Below are positions 7,272-10,419 of a stretch of 10,419 bases of DNA, piece by piece. The notes below the pieces were generated by a model. That model did no database searches, was not told the origin of the DNA, and saw only the letters and a program-made list of their open reading frames with translations. Both the position numbers and the translations under genes were made by a program. Position 1 is the first letter of the stretch, and each line of letters opens with the position of its first letter. Location of the stretch: assembly GCA_046734795.1 (NCBI GenBank), contig JBKPRX010000135.1, forward strand, positions 1-10,419, in the 5' to 3' direction. This DNA comes from JBKPRX01 sp046734795 (GTDB lineage Bacteria > Actinomycetota > Thermoleophilia > Gaiellales > Gaiellaceae).

Positions 7272-8215
7272 TGGACGAGCGCTCGCTCTTACGCGAGAAG
7301 GCGGAGCTCGAAGCACGCTTCGGGCCGTGGACCGCGCACAACGTCGACCTCGGACACGGCGTCTACACGATGGGTCCGGAGCCCACCGGCGACGAGGTCA
7401 AGCTGCGGCGCGTGACGCAGATCGTCTCCGACCTCAACGGCGGCTCGCTCGCCGGCGTGCGCGTGCTCGACCTGGCGTGCCTCGAAGGCATGTACGCGCT
7501 CGAGCTCGCCCGCCGCGGCGCCGATGTCGTCGCGATCGAAGGCCGTGAGGCGAATCTCGAGAAGGCACGCTTCGCAGCGAGAGCGATCGGGCTTCACGTC
7601 GATTTTCGTCTCGGCGACGTCCGCGACCTCAGTTCTGAGGAACACGGCGAGTTCGATGTCGTCCTCTGCCTCGGGATCCTGTACCACCTCGACACGCCCG
7701 ATCTGTTCGCGTTCGTCGAGCAGATCGCCGAGGTCTGCACGCGCGCGCTCGTCGTCGACACCGGAATCGCACTGCGCGGCGACGACGAGCGGACGCACGA
7801 CGGCGCCGGCTATCACGGGACGAGCACCGTCGAGCACGCGTCGTCCGCGTCGCAGGAAGAGCGGCTCGCAGCCGTATGGAGCTCGCTGGACAACGAGCGG
7901 GCGTTCGCGCTCACACGGCCTTCGCTTCTTCGACTGCTCGCGCGCAACGGGTTCTCGAGCGTGTACGAGTGCTGGGTGCCGGCCGAGCCCGCGAAGACGC
8001 CGGGTCGCACCACGGTCGTCGCGTTGAAGGGTGCGGCCGTCGAGTTGCTGCTGGCGCCGGCGCCGCTCGAGGACTCGGCCGACGTTCCCGAGCGGCCGCC
8101 GCTCGGCGCACGGCTGCCGTCGACGCGTGCCTGGGCGTTCGGCCGCGTGCTCGTGCCGCAGCCGCTGCGTGCGCGGGCGCGGCGCCTGCTCGGCGCGGAG
8201 ACACGCCGGCATTGA
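7271..8215 (+). CDS. Class I SAM-dependent methyltransferase
   Basis: A 314-residue protein starting at GTG 7271, which shares one base with the preceding TAG (TAGTG). The Rossmann methyltransferase core covers about 45-240. Motif I is VLDLACLEGMYALELA (65-80), where the common DxGCGxG becomes DLACLEG; VVAIEGREANLEKAR (86-100) holds the acidic residue expected to bind SAM ribose; LGDVRDL (114-120) and FDVVLCLGILYHL (128-140) are motifs II and III. The DLACLEG and ILYHL wording recalls the CmoB-like/Methyltransf_23-type group, but membership is tentative. The N-terminal WTAHNVDLGHGVYTMG stretch (20-35) precedes the core and is probably substrate-related. A Pro/Arg-rich tail (about 255-314, ending ARRLLGAETRRH) follows. 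The context suggests O-methylation of a sugar in the glycan made here, which is inference. Its last base overlaps the next start (TGATG). Confidence 0.87.
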   Translation: MDERSLLREKAELEARFGPWTAHNVDLGHGVYTMGPEPTGDEVKLRRVTQIVSDLNGGSLAGVRVLDLACLEGMYALELARRGADVVAIEGREANLEKARFAARAIGLHVDFRLGDVRDLSSEEHGEFDVVLCLGILYHLDTPDLFAFVEQIAEVCTRALVVDTGIALRGDDERTHDGAGYHGTSTVEHASSASQEERLAAVWSSLDNERAFALTRPSLLRLLARNGFSSVYECWVPAEPAKTPGRTTVVALKGAAVELLLAPAPLEDSADVPERPPLGARLPSTRAWAFGRVLVPQPLRARARRLLGAETRRH

Positions 8216-8919
8216 TGGCGCTGAAGCGCCTGCGCAGCGACTGGCTCTTCCGCGCGAACCGCCGGGTGCTCGCGGACGCAGCGCGGCTCGACGCGGATCT
8301 CGCGGGCGCGGAGACGATCGAGGGGCTGATCAACCCACGCGAGGGGATGCTGCTCTACGTCCTCGCGCGCCGATCTGCAGCGCTCGGCGACATCGTCGAG
8401 ATCGGCGCGTACAAGGGTCGCTCGACGTGGTATCTCGCGCGCGCACTCGAAGATGCCGGCTCGCCGCACCGCGTGATCTCGATCGATCCGCACGAGGCGC
8501 CCGAGCAGCGGCAGGCGTACTTCGAAACACTCGAGCGGCACGGCCTCGGCGGCCGCGTCGATGCCCGAGTCGGCTACTCGCACGAGCTCAAGCCGGCGGT
8601 CTCGGGTCCCATCGGCATGCTCTGGATCGACGGCGATCACGCCTACGACGCCGTTCGCGAGGACTTCGAGGACTGGTTCCCCAAGCTCGCGGTCGGCGGC
8701 TGGCTCGCGATGCATGACACGGTCGGCGCGCATGCCGGCCCGACGCGACTCGCGCGCGACGTGCTCGGTCACCGCGATGACCTCACCGATCTGGGCGTCG
8801 TCTGGCTGATCCTGTTCGGCCGGAAGGCTGCGCCTGGCCTGCGAGGCCGGGCCCATGGTCTCATCGGTCGCGCAGGCTTCGAGGTTCTGACGCTTGCACA
8901 ACTCCGACGGCGCGCCTAG
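8215..8919 (+). CDS. Class I SAM-dependent methyltransferase, Methyltransf_24-like
   Basis: A 234-residue methyltransferase. Motif I is IVEIGAYKGRSTWYLA (60-75), in the E-I-G-x-x-x-G-R-S-T form typical of the Methyltransf_24/cephalosporin-hydroxylase-like group. VISIDPHE (87-94) carries the acidic SAM contact, and MLWIDGDHAYDAVREDFEDW (135-154) is the hallmark D-G-D-H-x-Y block with likely metal-binding acids. GGWLAMHDTV (161-170) is the last core strand with the H-D pair. The N-terminal 30 residues are Arg-rich. GGAG at 8197-8200 is a rather distant ribosome site, and the ATG at 8215 shares one base with the previous TGA, so coupling is likely. Related proteins O-methylate sugars or hydroxy groups; glycan methylation is inferred from context. 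It ends the + operon, and its stop overlaps the stop of the converging fucosyltransferase gene. Confidence 0.87.
   Translation: MALKRLRSDWLFRANRRVLADAARLDADLAGAETIEGLINPREGMLLYVLARRSAALGDIVEIGAYKGRSTWYLARALEDAGSPHRVISIDPHEAPEQRQAYFETLERHGLGGRVDARVGYSHELKPAVSGPIGMLWIDGDHAYDAVREDFEDWFPKLAVGGWLAMHDTVGAHAGPTRLARDVLGHRDDLTDLGVVWLILFGRKAAPGLRGRAHGLIGRAGFEVLTLAQLRRRA
8916..8919. other. Overlapping stop codons of converging operons (CTAG)
   Basis: The palindrome CTAG provides TAG for the + strand methyltransferase (8917-8919) and TAG for the - strand fucosyltransferase (8916-8918). There is no space between the operons, and I see no hairpin followed by a T-run on either side, so any termination signal must lie inside coding sequence or rely on Rho. 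Confidence 0.9.
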
Positions 8920-9761
8920 CTGGCCGGTCCACGGTCGAGCTCGATCCAGGTCGGCGGAAGCAGGGCTTCGACCGTGAGCGTTGGATCCGTGAACCAGGGG
9001 CGCGGCGCGACCACGATGCCGTCTCGCGGGCTGAGCCAGGCGCCCCACCAGCTGAACGAGCTGTTTGCGAGGACGTGGTGGTCGCAGCGCGCAAGCAGGG
9101 CCATGTCCTCGTAGTCGGGTGCCGCGCGACCGCCGGCCACGAACGCGGTGTCGCTGCCGAGCTGCAGGGACGAGCGACACCACTCGATGTCGTCGGAGAA
9201 GACGAAGAACCGAACGTCGCTTGCGACCTTGCCGCGGATCTGCGCTGCGGCGTTTGCGTAGTACTCCGGCGAGAGCACGCCGTGGATTCGCCGCAGCTTC
9301 GGGTTCGCCGCGTAGTCGCCGCGGCGTACGTGCACGCCGACCGAGCAATCGCAGGCCTCGATCGCGCGCGCAACCTCCTTGCCTTCGTCCGAAACGAGCT
9401 CAGGGAAGCGAAAGGCGGCGCGAATCTCGTCGGCGCAGCCTTCGAAGTACTTGTAGCTCTGCCAGTAGCCGTCGAGTACGACGGTTCCGCGCGCAGTTTC
9501 GAGCTCAATGTCGTAGCCGAAACGCTGCTCCGTCACGACGACCGCGCGTCGCAGCCGCAGCAGGATCCGGTCGCGGCGCGTGATGCCGCCTTCGATCCCG
9601 AACCAATGCAGCTCGAACGGACGGAGCGCCGGGCCGACCTCCGGGTCGAACCACGCGGTGTCGAGCACGAGCCGCGTGTCGAGACGCCTCGCAAGCGCGT
9701 AGCCGGCGGCGTACTGGAACATTTGGTTCCCGAGCCCGCCGTAGACCTTGGCAACGACCAC
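8916..9761 (-). CDS. GT11 family fucosyltransferase (alpha-1,2-fucosyltransferase-like)
   Basis: A 281-residue protein of usual bacterial GT11 length. AKVYGGLGNQMFQYAAGYALA (4-24) is the diagnostic N-terminal motif; LDGYWQSYKYF (96-106) is typical; GVHVRRGDY (142-150) is the HxRRGDY motif that binds GDP-fucose; FFVFSDDIEWC (185-195) and the YEDMALLARCDHH...NSSFSWWGAWL block (217-243) complete the family pattern. All blocks are intact, so it is probably active. GT11 enzymes move L-fucose from GDP-fucose, usually to galactose, often as a terminal cap on surface glycans. The acceptor here is unknown, and no GDP-fucose synthesis genes are in the window. The start is GTG 9761, preceded at nine bases by GAGGCGG. 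It follows the adjacent methyltransferase-like gene by only six bases, so the two form a - strand operon converging on the + operon. Confidence 0.93.
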   Translation of the reverse strand: MVVAKVYGGLGNQMFQYAAGYALARRLDTRLVLDTAWFDPEVGPALRPFELHWFGIEGGITRRDRILLRLRRAVVVTEQRFGYDIELETARGTVVLDGYWQSYKYFEGCADEIRAAFRFPELVSDEGKEVARAIEACDCSVGVHVRRGDYAANPKLRRIHGVLSPEYYANAAAQIRGKVASDVRFFVFSDDIEWCRSSLQLGSDTAFVAGGRAAPDYEDMALLARCDHHVLANSSFSWWGAWLSPRDGIVVAPRPWFTDPTLTVEALLPPTWIELDRGPAS

Positions 9762-9767
9762 CGCGCG

Positions 9768-10349
9768 TTACCGCCTCGTGAGCACGAGGAGACGAGCGGT
9801 CGCGTCGCCGACGACCTCGCAGCTCTCCGCGTCGTCGCCCGCCGCCGCGCCTGCAGCGTCGATCGTCTCTGCATCCTCGATCAGGTAGAGGCCGCCGGAG
9901 CTCACGTGCGGGAAGAGGAGCGTGAACGGCGTCGGGTCGAAAGGCTGGACGTGCCGCGCGTCGATCACGACGTCGACGCCGCCGCCGATCCGCTCGAGCA
10001 ATCGCTCGACGTCCCACGGATTGCCGGGATCGCCGCGGAAGGCCGTTGCGCCGGAGACGCACGGTGTCCGCTCGACCACGTCGAAGCCGTACACCTTGCC
10101 GCGACGAAGGTGCGTCGCCCACACGTCGAGCGACCCGCGCGCGCCGCCACCGAGCTCGACGAACGTGACGGACTCGGATCGCAACGGTGCCAGCAGCTTG
10201 CCGTAGAGCGGAACAAAACGCACGAGCTCGGGGGCGTATGTGCGCGCGAGCGAGTCGAGCGGCGCCCGCGCGAGACGAAGCGCCGCGACGCTGCGTTGGA
10301 TCGCGTGCAGCCCGCGGCGGGCCCGGCGGACGACGCGCCGTCCGAGCAC
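9768..10349 (-). CDS. MycE/TylE-like class I methyltransferase-fold protein with altered metal motif
   Basis: 193 residues from a GTG at 10349. FVELGGGARGSLDVWATHLRR (about 63-83) and VYGFDVVE (86-93) match the SAM-binding start of the MycE/TylE-like macrolide sugar O-methyltransferase group, whose pattern is E-hydrophobic-G-x-G-x-x-x-S-L-x-M-W...G-hydrophobic-D. GVDVVIDARHVQPFDPTPF (124-142) followed by LFPHVSSGGLYLIEDAET (145-162) matches the family's D-D-G-S-H...LFPHL-x-GG-hydrophobic-Y-hydrophobic-hydrophobic-ED stretch, except that DDGSH reads DARH, losing one metal-binding Asp. Sugar O-methylation is the family role; activity here is uncertain. The N-terminus is Arg-rich (RRVVRRARRGLH). 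The frame is open to the right edge of the window, so the true start may lie beyond it. A TGA at 10399-10401 in another - frame could end an upstream gene. The downstream fucosyltransferase starts seven bases after this stop. Confidence 0.68.
   Translation of the reverse strand: MLGRRVVRRARRGLHAIQRSVAALRLARAPLDSLARTYAPELVRFVPLYGKLLAPLRSESVTFVELGGGARGSLDVWATHLRRGKVYGFDVVERTPCVSGATAFRGDPGNPWDVERLLERIGGGVDVVIDARHVQPFDPTPFTLLFPHVSSGGLYLIEDAETIDAAGAAAGDDAESCEVVGDATARLLVLTRR
9771..9777 (-). promoter_or_regulatory. Shine-Dalgarno sequence for the GT11 gene
   Basis: Read on the - strand, GAGGCGG sits nine bases before the GTG at 9761 and spans the last sense codons of the upstream gene (..Thr-Arg-Arg-stop). 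The position suggests translational coupling and supports the GTG start. Confidence 0.5.
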
Positions 10350-10419
10350 AAGCAGCGGCTTTGCCGCCGTGCCACGCGGCTGCGCCGCGGCCGGCTGCTC
10401 AGCGAGCCCGTGCGTGCGC
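10350..10419 (-). other. Right-edge stretch upstream of the methyltransferase-like gene
   Basis: On the - strand these 70 bases continue the methyltransferase frame without a stop (an Ala/Pro/Gln-rich reading including EQPAAAQPRG) and contain a TGA at 10399-10401 in another frame. They are either an intergenic gap after a cut-off upstream gene or the linker of a longer, possibly multidomain protein. No promoter is evident. Confidence 0.4.

Noticed and set aside
8833..8851. Inverted repeat CCTGGCCT-GCG-AGGCCGGG near the end of the + operon, a possible terminator.
   Set aside because: It lies inside the methyltransferase coding sequence, has a 3-base loop and one G-T pair, and is not followed by a T-run. 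Such repeats are frequent by chance at this GC content.
7813..9348. A roughly 510-codon - strand open frame spanning two methyltransferase genes and the fucosyltransferase gene.
   Set aside because: It crosses three genes with clear family motifs in other frames and shows no recognisable domain itself.
1..10419. CRISPR arrays, tRNA/rRNA genes, transposases, toxin-antitoxin or defence genes.
   Set aside because: No spaced direct repeats, no cloverleaf-like segments and no such protein motifs were seen on either strand.

Overview
The window is GC-rich DNA (roughly 70% G+C by eye) with densely packed genes, frequent GTG starts, and Arg/Ala-rich proteins. This suggests a member of the Actinomycetota, and the protein style fits deep-branching Thermoleophilia-type lineages. 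The lineage is an inference; no rRNA or marker gene is present. There are no tRNA or rRNA genes, insertion sequences, integrases or CRISPR arrays.

The content is a surface-polysaccharide or glycoconjugate biosynthesis and decoration locus. Positions 26-8919 hold eight genes on the + strand: an AsnB-type glutamine amidotransferase, a GT4 glycosyltransferase, a polysaccharide-deacetylase-like protein, a GNAT-type acyltransferase, two GT2 glycosyltransferases and two class I SAM-dependent methyltransferases. Seven start junctions, counting the one with a cut-off upstream gene, overlap by 1 or 4 nt (TGATG, ATGA, GTGA, TAGTG). The only + strand gap is 35 nt before the first GT2 gene. That gene lacks a Shine-Dalgarno sequence and has a TAnnnT hexamer six bases before its GTG, as in a leaderless actinobacterial promoter.

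Positions 8916-10349 hold a second, converging operon on the - strand: a MycE/TylE-like methyltransferase-fold protein with an altered metal-site motif, then a complete GT11 (alpha-1,2-fucosyltransferase family) gene. The two operons meet tail to tail, and their stop codons overlap inside one CTAG palindrome.

Together the genes could build an oligosaccharide (one GT4, two GT2, one GT11) and modify it by amidation, deacetylation, N- or O-acylation and O-methylation. No sugar-nucleotide synthesis, flippase, polymerase or chain-length gene lies here, so the window is the internal part of a larger locus. I see no clearly new defence or mobile system. The points most worth a second look are the amidotransferase-deacetylase-acyltransferase combination, the tandem GNAT-like architecture, the degenerate methyltransferase motif, the shared Arg-rich tails and the internal leaderless promoter.
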